Source: Streptomyces sp. NBRC 110035
GTDB lineage: Bacteria > Actinomycetota > Actinomycetes > Streptomycetales > Streptomycetaceae
Assembly (NCBI RefSeq): GCF_000829695.1
Contig: NZ_BBNN01000027.1
Coordinates: 290,417-354,416 of the forward strand
DNA: 64,000 bases
Reading direction: 5' to 3'
Made by a program: the position numbers and the translations under genes. The notes under the pieces were generated by a model. That model was not told the origin of the DNA. It searched no databases and saw only the letters and a program-made list of their open reading frames with translations. Below are positions 1-7,749 of the stretch, piece after piece (within the stretch, counting starts at the first letter, position 1; each line of letters begins with the position of its first letter).

Positions 1-1
1 G

Positions 2-967
2 GTCGCCGTGGGTCTCCATCCCGCCCACCTCGCAGTGCCAGAGGTTGCGCGCGCTGGAACCGGTGGGGCGGCTGCTGTGCAGGGTCACGGCACCGGGCGG
101 GAACGCGACGAAGACCCGGCCGGTCAGGTCCTCGGTGGTGGTGACCGTCGGGCCGCCGTCCAGCCGTACGGTGTGGCCCTCGGCCCGGCCGGTGTAGAGG
201 TTCAGGCCGACCAACCGGGCGATGTAGTCGGTGCGCGGGTGACGGGCGATGTCCCGGGGCGTCCCCTCCTGGACGACCCTGCCGTGCTCCACGACCACCA
301 GACGGTCGGCCAGCACCATCGCGTCGAGCGGATCGTGCGTCACCAGGACGGCGACGGCCTCGAACGCGGCGAGACGGCGGCGGAGTCGGGCGCGTACCTC
401 CAGGCGGGTACGGGCGTCCAGGGCGGCGAGGGGCTCGTCGAGGAGGAGCAGCCGGGGGCTGGTGGCCAGGGCGCGGGCGAGGGCCACGCGTTGGGCCTGG
501 CCGCCGGAGAGACGGCGGGGCTTGGACCCGGCGTGGTCCGCCAGGCCCATGCGGTCCAGCAGCACGGCGGCCGTCGCCCGCGCCCGGGCCTTCGTGGCGC
601 CCCGGCAGCGGGGGCCGAAGGCCACGTTGTCCAGGGCGGTGAGGTGGGGGAAGAGCAGGTAGTCCTGGAAGACGACACCCACGGGACGGGAATCGGGCGG
701 AAGACGGTCCAGCTCCCTCCCGTCCAGGCGGAGGTGCCCGGTGGTGAGGGGCGTGAGACCGGCCAGGGCGCGCAGCGCCGTACTCTTGCCGGCACCGTTC
801 GGGCCGAGCAGGGCGACGACCTCACCCGGCGCGGCGGTCAGCGCGATGTCCAGGCGGAAGGTGCCGCGGTCGACGACGAGGCGGGCGTCGAGACCGTCGG
901 GGCCCTTGCCGAGTGCGGAGGCGGCCCCGGCGGGGCCGTCGTGCTCGCGCCTTCCGGTGCCGGTCAT
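2..967 (-). CDS. modC: Molybdate ABC transporter ATP-binding protein ModC (C-terminus beyond window)
   Basis: This is the ATPase of a molybdate importer, acting at the cytoplasmic face of the membrane with ModB. Reading leftwards from ATG 967 gives 322 codons with no stop before the window edge, so the C-terminus is missing. Visible are a Walker A (GPNGAGKST, Lys61), a Q-loop (VVFQDYLLFPHL), the ABC signature LSGGQAQR, Walker B LLLLDEP and a switch His in VTHDP. A TOBE-like stretch follows, starting near NLYTGRAEG. The start overlaps the modB stop by ATGA (964-967), so translation is probably coupled. The modA-modB-modC order supports molybdate over sulfate as substrate. I infer the substrate from ModA and ModB similarity; it cannot be read from the ATPase alone. 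Confidence 0.9.
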   Translation of the reverse strand, partial: MTGTGRREHDGPAGAASALGKGPDGLDARLVVDRGTFRLDIALTAAPGEVVALLGPNGAGKSTALRALAGLTPLTTGHLRLDGRELDRLPPDSRPVGVVFQDYLLFPHLTALDNVAFGPRCRGATKARARATAAVLLDRMGLADHAGSKPRRLSGGQAQRVALARALATSPRLLLLDEPLAALDARTRLEVRARLRRRLAAFEAVAVLVTHDPLDAMVLADRLVVVEHGRVVQEGTPRDIARHPRTDYIARLVGLNLYTGRAEGHTVRLDGGPTVTTTEDLTGRVFVAFPPGAVTLHSSRPTGSSARNLWHCEVGGMETHGD

Positions 968-1851
968 GACGTGGTCAGCCAGCGGTCGCGCAGGCCGGCC
1001 AGCACCGCGATCGAGACGGCGAGCAGGACCAGGCTGAGGGCGACGGCCGCCTCCGGGGCGCTCTGCAGGGCGAGGTAGACCGCCAGGGGCATGGTCTGGG
1101 TCCGGTCGGGGAAGTTGCCGGCGAAGGTGATCGTCGCCCCGAACTCGCCCAGCGCCCGCGCCCAGGCCAGCACCGAGCCCGCCGCGACGCCCGGCGCGAT
1201 CAGCGGCAGCGTGACCCGGCGGAACGCGGTGAAGCGCGACGCGCCCAGCGTGGCCGCGGCCTCCTCGTACCGGCGGTCGGCGGCCCGCAGCGTGCCCTCG
1301 ACGCTGATGACCAGGAACGGCATCGCCACGAACGCCTCCGCGACCACCACCCCGGCCGTCGTGAACGGCAGGGTGACGCCGAACCACTGGTCCAGCCACT
1401 GCCCGACGATGCCGTTGCGGCCGAGCGCCATGAGCAGGGCGACACCGCCCACCACCGGCGGCAGCACCAGCGGCAGCGTCACCAGCGCCCGCACCAGGCC
1501 CCGGCCGGGGAATTCCGTACGGGCCAGCAGCCAGGCCAGCGGTACACCGAGGACCAGGCTCACCGCCGTCGCCGCGGTGGCGCACACCAGGGAGAGCCGC
1601 AGCGCCTGCCACACCGCGGGGCTGGTCAGCTGCTCGGGCATGCTCTGCCACGGGGCCCGGACCAGCAGCGCGAGCAGCGGCACGAGCAGGAACGCCAGCG
1701 CGAGCAGCGCGGGCAGCAGCAGGGGCAGCGGTACGCCCTGCCCGCCCACCGCCCCCGTGCGCCGCCGCCGCGGACCGGCGCCCTCACGGCGGTCTCCGCG
1801 GAGGCCCTCACGGGTGCCGGCCCCCGTGCCGGAGGTGTCCGCCGGGGTCAC
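964..1851 (-). CDS. modB: Molybdate ABC transporter permease ModB
   Basis: Membrane channel subunit of the molybdate importer, 295 residues. The first ~40 residues are basic and proline/glycine rich. About five or six hydrophobic helices follow, first at roughly 42-65. The cytoplasmic coupling (EAA) loop is visible as EEAAATLGASRFTAFRRVTLP around residues 195-215. The stretch WARALGEFGATITFAGN, just after that loop, is characteristic of ModB/CysT-type permeases. The start overlaps the modA stop (1848-1851), and the stop overlaps the modC start, making a tightly coupled three-gene operon. The long charged N-terminal extension may be overcalled, but no better-placed start with a ribosome binding site was evident. 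Confidence 0.92.
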   Translation of the reverse strand: MTPADTSGTGAGTREGLRGDRREGAGPRRRRTGAVGGQGVPLPLLLPALLALAFLLVPLLALLVRAPWQSMPEQLTSPAVWQALRLSLVCATAATAVSLVLGVPLAWLLARTEFPGRGLVRALVTLPLVLPPVVGGVALLMALGRNGIVGQWLDQWFGVTLPFTTAGVVVAEAFVAMPFLVISVEGTLRAADRRYEEAAATLGASRFTAFRRVTLPLIAPGVAAGSVLAWARALGEFGATITFAGNFPDRTQTMPLAVYLALQSAPEAAVALSLVLLAVSIAVLAGLRDRWLTTS

Positions 1852-2723
1852 GACGTCAGGAACCCGGCGTCCGCCAGCACCCGCTGACCCTCCTCGGACC
1901 GCACGTACGCGATGAACGCCTCGGCCGCCTCGGCGTTCGGGGCGTCCTCGAGCAGGGCGATCGGGTAGTCGTTGACGGCCTCTGCGGCCTCGGGGAAGTC
2001 CACGCCCTCCACCTTGTCACCCGCCGCGCGCACGTCGGTCCTGTACACGAGGGCGGCGTCGGCCTCCTTCAGCCCGACCTTCGTCAACGCGCTCTTGACG
2101 TCCTGCTCGTACGACACCGGGGTGAGTCCGAGGCCGCCGGCGTCCAGCGCCGTCTGCGCCGCGGACCCGCACGGCACCTCCCTGTCGCACAGGACGACCT
2201 TCAGTTTCGGGTCGGTCAGGTCCTCCAGCGAGGAGACGCCCTCCGGGTTGCCCGGCAGGGTGGCGATCTCCAGCCGGTTGCGGACGAAGGTGGCCGGGGT
2301 GCCGGCGGCGTCCCCCGCGTCCGAGACGATCTTCATCGTCCCGGGGCTGGCGGAGGCGAAGACGTCGGCGGGGGCACCGCTGGTGATACCGGCGGCGAGG
2401 CTGTCGCTGCCGCCGAAGCTGAACGTGACCCCGGTACCGGGGTTCGCCTTCTCGAAGCGCTCGCCCAGCGTCGTGAAGCTCTCCGTGAGGGACGCGGCGG
2501 CGAACACGGTCACCGTGCCCGACAGCTCGCCCGACGCGCGCGCGTCCCCGCGTCCCGGCGAGGAACCGCGGTCGGAGGACGGGGAGCAGGCGGTCGCGGC
2601 CCCCGGAACGAGCAGCAGGGCAGCGACGGCACAGGCCACCCGCGTCATCGGCATCCGGCGACCCGAGCGGGACGGACGGCCCGAGCGGGACGGACGGGTC
2701 CGGTGTGCGGGGCGGGTCGTCAC
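1848..2723 (-). CDS. modA: Molybdate-binding lipoprotein ModA
   Basis: Periplasmic-type binding protein that captures molybdate or tungstate for ModBC; 291 residues from a GTG at 2723. GGGAG sits seven bases upstream of this GTG, which is why I prefer it over the internal ATGs at residues 24 and 26. A hydrophobic leader ends in a lipobox-like AATAC, placing the lipidated Cys at residue 46. The mature part has the usual ModA opening (TVTVFAAASLTESF), FSFGGSDSLAAGI and the C-terminal region with YPIALLED. The N-terminal RPSRSG duplication comes from a short direct DNA repeat at about 2660-2700 and makes the leader unusually long. First gene of the operon; regulation would act in the gap upstream. 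Confidence 0.92.
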   Translation of the reverse strand: MTTRPAHRTRPSRSGRPSRSGRRMPMTRVACAVAALLLVPGAATACSPSSDRGSSPGRGDARASGELSGTVTVFAAASLTESFTTLGERFEKANPGTGVTFSFGGSDSLAAGITSGAPADVFASASPGTMKIVSDAGDAAGTPATFVRNRLEIATLPGNPEGVSSLEDLTDPKLKVVLCDREVPCGSAAQTALDAGGLGLTPVSYEQDVKSALTKVGLKEADAALVYRTDVRAAGDKVEGVDFPEAAEAVNDYPIALLEDAPNAEAAEAFIAYVRSEEGQRVLADAGFLTS

Positions 2724-2799
2724 AGGGCTGCTCCCTCTGCCTGCTGCTTCTCACGATCCGATCGGGCGGTCGTGCATGCGCCGATCATACTGCCGCAGG

Positions 2800-2829
2800 T
2801 GCAAGCTGAAAATTCTCTTTCGTCTTGCA
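2800..2829. promoter_or_regulatory. Inverted repeat TGCAAG-N18-CTTGCA upstream of modA
   Basis: TGCAAG at 2800-2805 and CTTGCA at 2824-2829 form a six-base inverted repeat around an AT-rich centre, about 77 bases upstream of the modA GTG. The position fits the modA promoter/operator region, but I cannot assign a regulator; it does not resemble the E. coli ModE site. Confidence 0.3.
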
Positions 2830-3143
2830 TCAGCTGCTCTGTCAGAGCGAAAGGCCCGCATGTGCGTTTGTCCGGACCGTAGTCCGGATGCCTTCGGCCG
2901 GGAGGCGGTGGCCCATGGCCCGGCCTCTTGTCGCAGACGTCGCCGGTCCGGTCGCCGGTCTCGTCCTGGCCGAGCCCGCCGCGGCGCCGCGTGAGGGGCG
3001 GCCCGGACGGGTTTCCTCCGAACTCCCCCCTCCCCGACGCCGGATGAGTGTGAACAGCATCTGGTGTATGAGATACGAAAGAGCGCACTCATGGCGTCCG
3101 GAGCCTTGCCAGGCTGGTCCGGACCGCCCTATTCTCCCGGTGA

Positions 3144-3155
3144 GAAAGCGCTTTC
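3144..3155. promoter_or_regulatory. LacI-family operator-like palindrome GAAAGCGCTTTC
   Basis: A perfect 12-base palindrome with a central CG, the hallmark of LacI-family sugar regulators. It lies about 440 bases before the pectate lyase start and about 420 bases before modA. Carbohydrate control of the pectate lyase is the natural inference, although the distance is long and no LacI gene lies in the window. Confidence 0.45.
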
Positions 3156-3591
3156 CCCGGTTGTCGGTTCAGGGCCAGTGGAGCGAAGTCGCCTCGTTCG
3201 CCGGTGGCTTCGCGCAGGAGCCGCCACTGGTCCGGCGCGGGAGCACGGTCGCGGTGATCCCGCGGCCGGCGTCGGCCGACATGTCCGCCGGGCCCTCATG
3301 GCAGCGGTCGGTCCGGTCGCACCGAAGCCGAGCAAGAGCCGAGCAAGAGCCGAAGAACCGCCTCGGAGAACAGCACCCGCAGCAGGGCGGGGCCGGGGCG
3401 CCCGCAGGGCGTGATCACGGTACGGCCGAGTGCGGCCGGAGCCGTCCGGAGAGACGTCCGGCGGATCCGACCGCGCTCTATATGACATGCCCATGACCAT
3501 GCTCGCGAGGGTGAAGTCGGTCGTCGCGGTCGCCCCGGTCCATCCATGCAGTCCGCCCCCGGCACGTGCAGACGAACAGGGAGAGACACGG

Positions 3592-5139
3592 ATGAAGAGA
3601 TCAGCAGCAGTGCGCCTCGGCGCGACACTGGCCACGGCGGCCCTCGCGGCCGCGACCGGGCTGGTGGTGTCGACGTCCTCGGCGTCGGCGGCCGTCACCG
3701 GCAGCGCCACCGGCTACGCCACGCGGAACGGCGGTACCACCGGCGGCGCCGGCGGGCAGACGGTACGCGCCACCACGGGCACCGCGATCCACGCGGCCCT
3801 GTGCAACCGGGCCAGCAGCAGCACCCCGATCATCATCGAGGTGCAGGGGACCATCAACCACGGCAACACCACCAAGGTGTCCGGCGGCAGCTGCAACACG
3901 GCCGCCGACAAGATCGAGCTGAAGCAGATCAGCAACGTCTCGATCGTCGGTGTCGGCAGCGGTGCCGTCTTCGACCAGCTGGGCATCCACATCAGGGAGG
4001 CCAGCAACATCATCATCCAGAACGTGACCGTCCGGAACGTCAAGAAGTCCGGCTCGCCCACCTCCAACGGCGGTGACGCCATCGGCATGGAGAGCGGTGT
4101 CCGCAACGTCTGGGTCGACCACGCCACGCTGGAGGCGTCCGGCGGCGAGTCGGAGGGCTACGACGGCCTCTTCGACATGAAGAACGACACCCAGTACGTG
4201 ACCCTGTCGTACAGCATCCTGCGCAACTCCGGCCGCGGTGGCCTCATCGGGTCCAGCGAGAGCGACCGCTCCAACGGCTACGTCACGTTCCACCACAACA
4301 AGTACGAGAACATCGACTCCCGTACCCCGCTGCTGCGCGGCGGCATCTCGCACATCTACAACAACCACTACGTCGACCTGCACGAGTCCGGCATCAACTC
4401 CCGGGCCGGGGCGCGCGCGAAGGTGGACAACAACTACTTCGAGGACTCCAAGGACGTCCTCGGCACCTTCTACACCAGCGAGGCCGGCTACTGGCAGGTC
4501 GGCGGCAACATCTTCGACAACGTGACCTGGTCCAGCCGCAGCGGCGACAAGCAGCCCGCCGGTCCGAACCCGACGTCCAACACCTCGGTCACCATCCCCT
4601 ACTCCCACCGCCTCGACAACGCGAACTGCGTACCGGACGTGGTGAACCGGACGGCCGGCGCCAACAAGGGCAACCGGGTCTCGGACGGCAACTGCACCCC
4701 GCAGAACCCGGGCCCGACCGACCCGCCCACCGACCCGACCGACCCGCCCACCGACCCCACTGATCCCCCCACCGGGACCAACCTCAGCCTCGGCGCCGGC
4801 GCCGACGGCTCCAGCAAGGCCAGTGGTACGAGCTACGGCAACGTGATCGACGGCAACACGGGCAGTTACTGGTCGCCGAGCGGTTCGACCGGTTCCGTCT
4901 CGGTCAAGTGGCCGTCCGCCACCTCGGTGTCGAAGATCAACATCCGGGAGGCGGCGGGCTCCGAGGGGGCCATCCGGAACTGGAGGGTCCTCAACCACGA
5001 CACCGGAGCCGTCCTGACCTCCGGCAGCGGAGCGGGCGTCATCTCCTTCCCGCAGACCTCACTGCGCAAGGTCACCTTCGAGATCACCAGCTCCGACGGC
5101 ACTCCGAGGGTCGCCGAGTTCGAGACCTACAACGGCTAG
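3592..5139 (+). CDS. Secreted pectate lyase (PL1) with C-terminal carbohydrate-binding-like domain
   Basis: Extracellular enzyme predicted to cleave polygalacturonate by beta-elimination. It has 515 residues from ATG 3592, chosen because gggaga precedes it and a clean signal peptide follows (basic start, hydrophobic stretch, AXA cut near SASA). Residues ~35-385 are a polysaccharide lyase family 1 beta-helix. Typical signals are GGDAIGMESG, VWVDHATL, DGLFDMKNDTQYVTLSYSIL, the basic HHNKYENIDSRTPLLRGG with its catalytic-type Arg, and YNNHY. A Pro/Thr/Asp-rich linker of PTDPPTDPTDPPT type follows. The last ~130 residues resemble an F5/8 type C (galactose-binding-like) module (NVIDGNTGSYWSP). It stands alone, followed by a strong hairpin. 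Confidence 0.9.
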   Translation: MKRSAAVRLGATLATAALAAATGLVVSTSSASAAVTGSATGYATRNGGTTGGAGGQTVRATTGTAIHAALCNRASSSTPIIIEVQGTINHGNTTKVSGGSCNTAADKIELKQISNVSIVGVGSGAVFDQLGIHIREASNIIIQNVTVRNVKKSGSPTSNGGDAIGMESGVRNVWVDHATLEASGGESEGYDGLFDMKNDTQYVTLSYSILRNSGRGGLIGSSESDRSNGYVTFHHNKYENIDSRTPLLRGGISHIYNNHYVDLHESGINSRAGARAKVDNNYFEDSKDVLGTFYTSEAGYWQVGGNIFDNVTWSSRSGDKQPAGPNPTSNTSVTIPYSHRLDNANCVPDVVNRTAGANKGNRVSDGNCTPQNPGPTDPPTDPTDPPTDPTDPPTGTNLSLGAGADGSSKASGTSYGNVIDGNTGSYWSPSGSTGSVSVKWPSATSVSKINIREAAGSEGAIRNWRVLNHDTGAVLTSGSGAGVISFPQTSLRKVTFEITSSDGTPRVAEFETYNG

Positions 5140-5160
5140 GAACGCCCCGAAGGGCTCACG

Positions 5161-5199
5161 CGCCCGGCTCCGGTCCCGTCCGGGACCCGGGGCCGGGCG
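5161..5199 (+). terminator. Hairpin after pectate lyase gene
   Basis: cgcccggctccggtccc pairs with gggacccggggccgggcg across a four-base loop, with a small bulge. It starts 21 bases after the pectate lyase stop and looks like a strong intrinsic terminator without a U tract, as is usual in Streptomyces. Confidence 0.6.
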
Positions 5200-5221
5200 T
5201 CGGCCGTACCGCCGGAAAAGG

Positions 5222-5241
5222 GAGTGTACGTTCGTACGCTC
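5222..5241. promoter_or_regulatory. TetR-type operator before the MFS gene
   Basis: GAGTGTACGTTCGTACGCTC is a 9-2-9 inverted repeat with one mismatch, ending 19 bases before the MFS start. A near-identical copy lies at 6533-6552 (only the central dinucleotide differs). The shared element and the TetR gene at 7161 suggest autoregulation and joint control. Confidence 0.7.
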
Positions 5242-5260
5242 TGCGGATAGGGTCCGGCGT

Positions 5261-6502
5261 ATGACCACTGACGTACTGCGCCGGCCGGGCGCGGCCGAGC
5301 GGCAGGCCCGTACGGCCGTCGCCGTGCTCTTCTTCACCAACGGCGCCCTGTTCGCGAACCTTCTGCCGCGCTATCCGCAGATCAAGGCGGATCTCGGGAT
5401 CGGCAACGCCGCCTACGGGCTGGCCGTCGCCGCGTTCCCGGCGGGGGCCGTCGTGGCCGGGCTGGGGGCGGGGGTCGTCGTCCGCCGGCTGGGCTCGGCG
5501 CGTGCCGCGGTGGCGAGCACCCTGCTGACCGCGGCCGGGATCCTCGTCGCCGGACTGGCGCAGTCGGTGACGCTGTTCGCGGTCGCGCTGTTCCTGGCCG
5601 GCGCGATGGACGCGTTCACCGACGTCGCGCAGAACGCCCACGGGCTGCGGGTGCAGCGCCGCTACGGGCGCTCCATCATCAACTCCTTCCACGCCGTCTG
5701 GTCCATCGGGGCCGTCACCGGCGGAGCCATGGCCGCCGGCGCCCTCGCGCTCGGTCTCCCGCTCGGGACGCACCTGCTGATCTCGGGTCTGGTCTTCGGC
5801 GCCGCCGCCTGTCTCGCCCTGCGGTTCTGCCTGCCGGGGCCCGACACCGGGCCGGCCGAGGAGGCGGAGGCGAAGGGAGGGCTCCGGGAGAAGGAACCCG
5901 CAGGGGGAGGCCGTCCCGGGCTGACCTCGCGCACGCGGTACGTACTGGCCGCGCTCGTCCTCATCGCCACCGCCGGCACCCTCGTCGAGGACGCGGGCAA
6001 CTCCTGGGCCGCGCTCTACCTCTCCGACTCGCTGAACGCGTCGGCGGCGCTGGCGGCGTCCGGCTTCATCGCCCTGGTCGGGGCCCAGTTCATCGGCCGG
6101 ATCCTCGGCGACCGGCTCGTCGACCGGTTCGGCCGGCGCGCCGTCGCCCGCGCCGGAGGCTTCGTCGCCGCGGCCGGCATGGGCCTGGCGCTGGCCGTGC
6201 CCACGGTGCCCGGCACCGTCCTCGGCTTCGCCGCGGCCGGGTTCGGCGTGGCGACCCTCGTACCCGCCGCGATGCACGAGGCCGACGAACTGCCCGGCCT
6301 CAAGGCCGGATCGGGCCTGACGATCGTCTCCTGGCTGATGCGGCTCGGCTTCCTGCTCTCCCCGCCGGTCGTCGGGCTCGTCGCCGACGAGGCCGGCCTG
6401 CGTCTCGGCCTGCTGATGGTGCCCCTCGCGGGCGCGCTCGTGGTCGTCCTCGCCGGGGTGCTGGGGTCCCCGAAGCGCCAACCGGCAGACGGCGAAAGGT
6501 AG
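5261..6502 (+). CDS. MFS transporter
   Basis: Major facilitator superfamily membrane transporter, 413 residues with about twelve hydrophobic helices in two halves split by a charged loop near residues 195-225 (GPAEEAEAKGG). The A-loop-like RRLGSARA after helix 2 and DRLVDRFGRRAVAR after helix 8 are MFS hallmarks. The helix-4 region FLAGAMDAFTDVAQNAHG and the later NSFHAVWSIGAVTGG recall sugar/fucose-permease-like and exporter MFS members, so the substrate is not clear. It starts 19 bases after a TetR-type operator shared with the next promoter, so it is probably induced by the TetR ligand. Efflux of that ligand or of an acetylated sugar is an inference. Confidence 0.85.
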   Translation: MTTDVLRRPGAAERQARTAVAVLFFTNGALFANLLPRYPQIKADLGIGNAAYGLAVAAFPAGAVVAGLGAGVVVRRLGSARAAVASTLLTAAGILVAGLAQSVTLFAVALFLAGAMDAFTDVAQNAHGLRVQRRYGRSIINSFHAVWSIGAVTGGAMAAGALALGLPLGTHLLISGLVFGAAACLALRFCLPGPDTGPAEEAEAKGGLREKEPAGGGRPGLTSRTRYVLAALVLIATAGTLVEDAGNSWAALYLSDSLNASAALAASGFIALVGAQFIGRILGDRLVDRFGRRAVARAGGFVAAAGMGLALAVPTVPGTVLGFAAAGFGVATLVPAAMHEADELPGLKAGSGLTIVSWLMRLGFLLSPPVVGLVADEAGLRLGLLMVPLAGALVVVLAGVLGSPKRQPADGER

Positions 6503-6532
6503 AAGAGCGCCGCAGCATCGGCCGGGTGTACG

Positions 6533-6552
6533 GAGTGTACGGTCGTACGCTC
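6533..6552. promoter_or_regulatory. Second TetR-type operator before the acetyltransferase gene
   Basis: GAGTGTACGGTCGTACGCTC matches the element at 5222-5241 in 18 of 20 positions. It ends 19 bases before the acetyltransferase ATG at 6572, the same spacing as at the MFS gene. The transcript from this promoter may have a very short leader. Confidence 0.7.
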
Positions 6553-6571
6553 CACGGTGTACCGTCACCCC

Positions 6572-7153
6572 ATGGCGACGGACCACTTCGCACAGGACCC
6601 CCGTACGAACCTGGAACGGATGCGGGCGGGCGACCCCTGCATCGCCGACGATCCCGAGATCGCCCGCCGGCAGCAGGAGGCCGTACGCCTGGCCGCCCGC
6701 TTCCAGGCAGCCTTCGTCGAGGACGCCGTCGCGGCGCAGTCGGTCCTCGCCGAACTGCTCGGCTCCGTCGGCGAGGGGGCACATGTGCGCCCGCCCCTGT
6801 ACGTCGACTACGGCAGCAACATCACCATCGGGGCCCGCACCTTCGTCAACTACAACCTGACCGCGCTCGACGTCGCGGCCATCGTCATCGGCGAGGACTG
6901 CCAGATCGGCCCGGGCGTCCAACTCCTCACCCCCACACACCCCGTGGAACCCGGGCCCCGGCGCGACAAGCTGGAGGCCGCGCAGCCGATCACCATCGGC
7001 GACAACGTCTGGATCGGCGGCGGCGCCATCGTCCTGGCCGGGGTGGGAGTCGGGGACAACTCCGTGATCGGCGCCGGTGCGGTCGTCACCAAGGACGTAC
7101 CGGCGAACGTGGTCGCCGTCGGCAGCCCCGCCCGCCCGGTCCGCGGCATCTGA
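6572..7153 (+). CDS. Maltose/galactoside O-acetyltransferase-like enzyme
   Basis: Acetyl-CoA-dependent sugar O-acetyltransferase of the left-handed beta-helix (hexapeptide repeat) family, 193 residues. An N-terminal helical segment (residues ~5-45, with NLERMRAGDPC and ARRQQEAVRLAARF) corresponds to the Mac domain. Hexapeptide repeats run from about 75 to the end (YGSNITIGARTFVNYNLT, ITIGDNVWIGGGAIVLAGVGVGDNSVIGAG). The conserved His is in TPTHP. An in-frame GTG at 6557 would add five residues, but ATG 6572 gives the more typical start; no ribosome binding site stands out. Likely co-transcribed with the TetR gene eight bases downstream. It may detoxify non-metabolised sugars, as proposed for the family; the physiological substrate is unknown. 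Confidence 0.85.
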   Translation: MATDHFAQDPRTNLERMRAGDPCIADDPEIARRQQEAVRLAARFQAAFVEDAVAAQSVLAELLGSVGEGAHVRPPLYVDYGSNITIGARTFVNYNLTALDVAAIVIGEDCQIGPGVQLLTPTHPVEPGPRRDKLEAAQPITIGDNVWIGGGAIVLAGVGVGDNSVIGAGAVVTKDVPANVVAVGSPARPVRGI

Positions 7154-7160
7154 GGCTCCC

Positions 7161-7727
7161 GTGGCCACCGGACACACCGACCCGCGGCGCCGCGAACGCA
7201 TCATCGCCGCCACCCTCGACCTCATCGCCGAGGAAGGGCTCGCGGCGGTCTCGCACCGCAAGATCGCCCGGCGCGCCGGGGTGCCGCTGGGGTCGATGAC
7301 GTACCACTTCGGCGGGATGGACGAGCTGCTCAGGGAGGCGTTCAGCGAGTTCACCGGCCATGTGGTCGCGATCTTCGACACCCATCTCGCGACACCGTCC
7401 GGCCCCGAGGAGGCCCGGGAGGCCGTGGCCGACCTCATCCGCGCCCTGTCCGAGGACAGCACGCGCGACCTCGTGCTCACCCAGGAGCTGTACGCCCTCG
7501 CCGCCCGCCGGCCCGCCTACCGGGAACTCACCCACGAGTGGATGCGCCGCAGCCGGGTCCACCTCGAGAAGTACTTCGACCCGGACACCGCCCGCCAGCT
7601 CGACGCCCTCATCGAAGGGCTGACCCTCCACCTCGCCCTCTCCAGGGAACCCCACGACCGCCCCCTGACCCTCGAGGCGATCGCCCGCATCACGGCACCC
7701 GGCGGCGCACCGCCCCGGGAGCCCTGA
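7161..7727 (+). CDS. TetR-family transcriptional regulator
   Basis: DNA-binding repressor of 188 residues starting at GTG 7161, seven bases after the acetyltransferase stop. The N-terminal helix-turn-helix (residues ~10-55) is visible as IIAATLDLIAEEGLAAVSHRKIARRAGVPLGSMTYHF, with the typical YHF recognition end. The rest is a helical ligand-binding/dimerisation domain (TetR_C-like, with DLVLTQELYALAARRPAYREL). As the only specific regulator in this three-gene group, it most likely binds the two matching 20-base operators at 5222 and 6533 and controls the MFS transporter and its own operon. The ligand is unknown. Confidence 0.85.
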   Translation: MATGHTDPRRRERIIAATLDLIAEEGLAAVSHRKIARRAGVPLGSMTYHFGGMDELLREAFSEFTGHVVAIFDTHLATPSGPEEAREAVADLIRALSEDSTRDLVLTQELYALAARRPAYRELTHEWMRRSRVHLEKYFDPDTARQLDALIEGLTLHLALSREPHDRPLTLEAIARITAPGGAPPREP

Positions 7728-7749
7728 CCGGGCCACCGCCGGGGGTGTG

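Larger units (their letters stand above)
2724..3591. other. Gene-poor divergent region between modA and pectate lyase
   Basis: No convincing gene is visible in these 868 bases; open frames here lack family resemblance, ribosome binding sites and normal Streptomyces codon bias. The part next to modA is relatively AT-rich and holds an imperfect inverted repeat. Further right are a LacI-type palindrome (3144-3155) and an imperfect 11-base tandem repeat (gccgagcaaga type, about 3326-3360). Confidence 0.5.

Noticed and set aside
2825..3496. Possible gene in the modA-pectate lyase gap
   Set aside because: Composition is unlike local genes, with no ribosome binding site and no recognisable domain; frames overlap regulatory palindromes.
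3430..3591. Longer N-terminus for the pectate lyase
   Set aside because: The extension precedes a perfectly formed signal peptide and ribosome binding site at ATG 3592.
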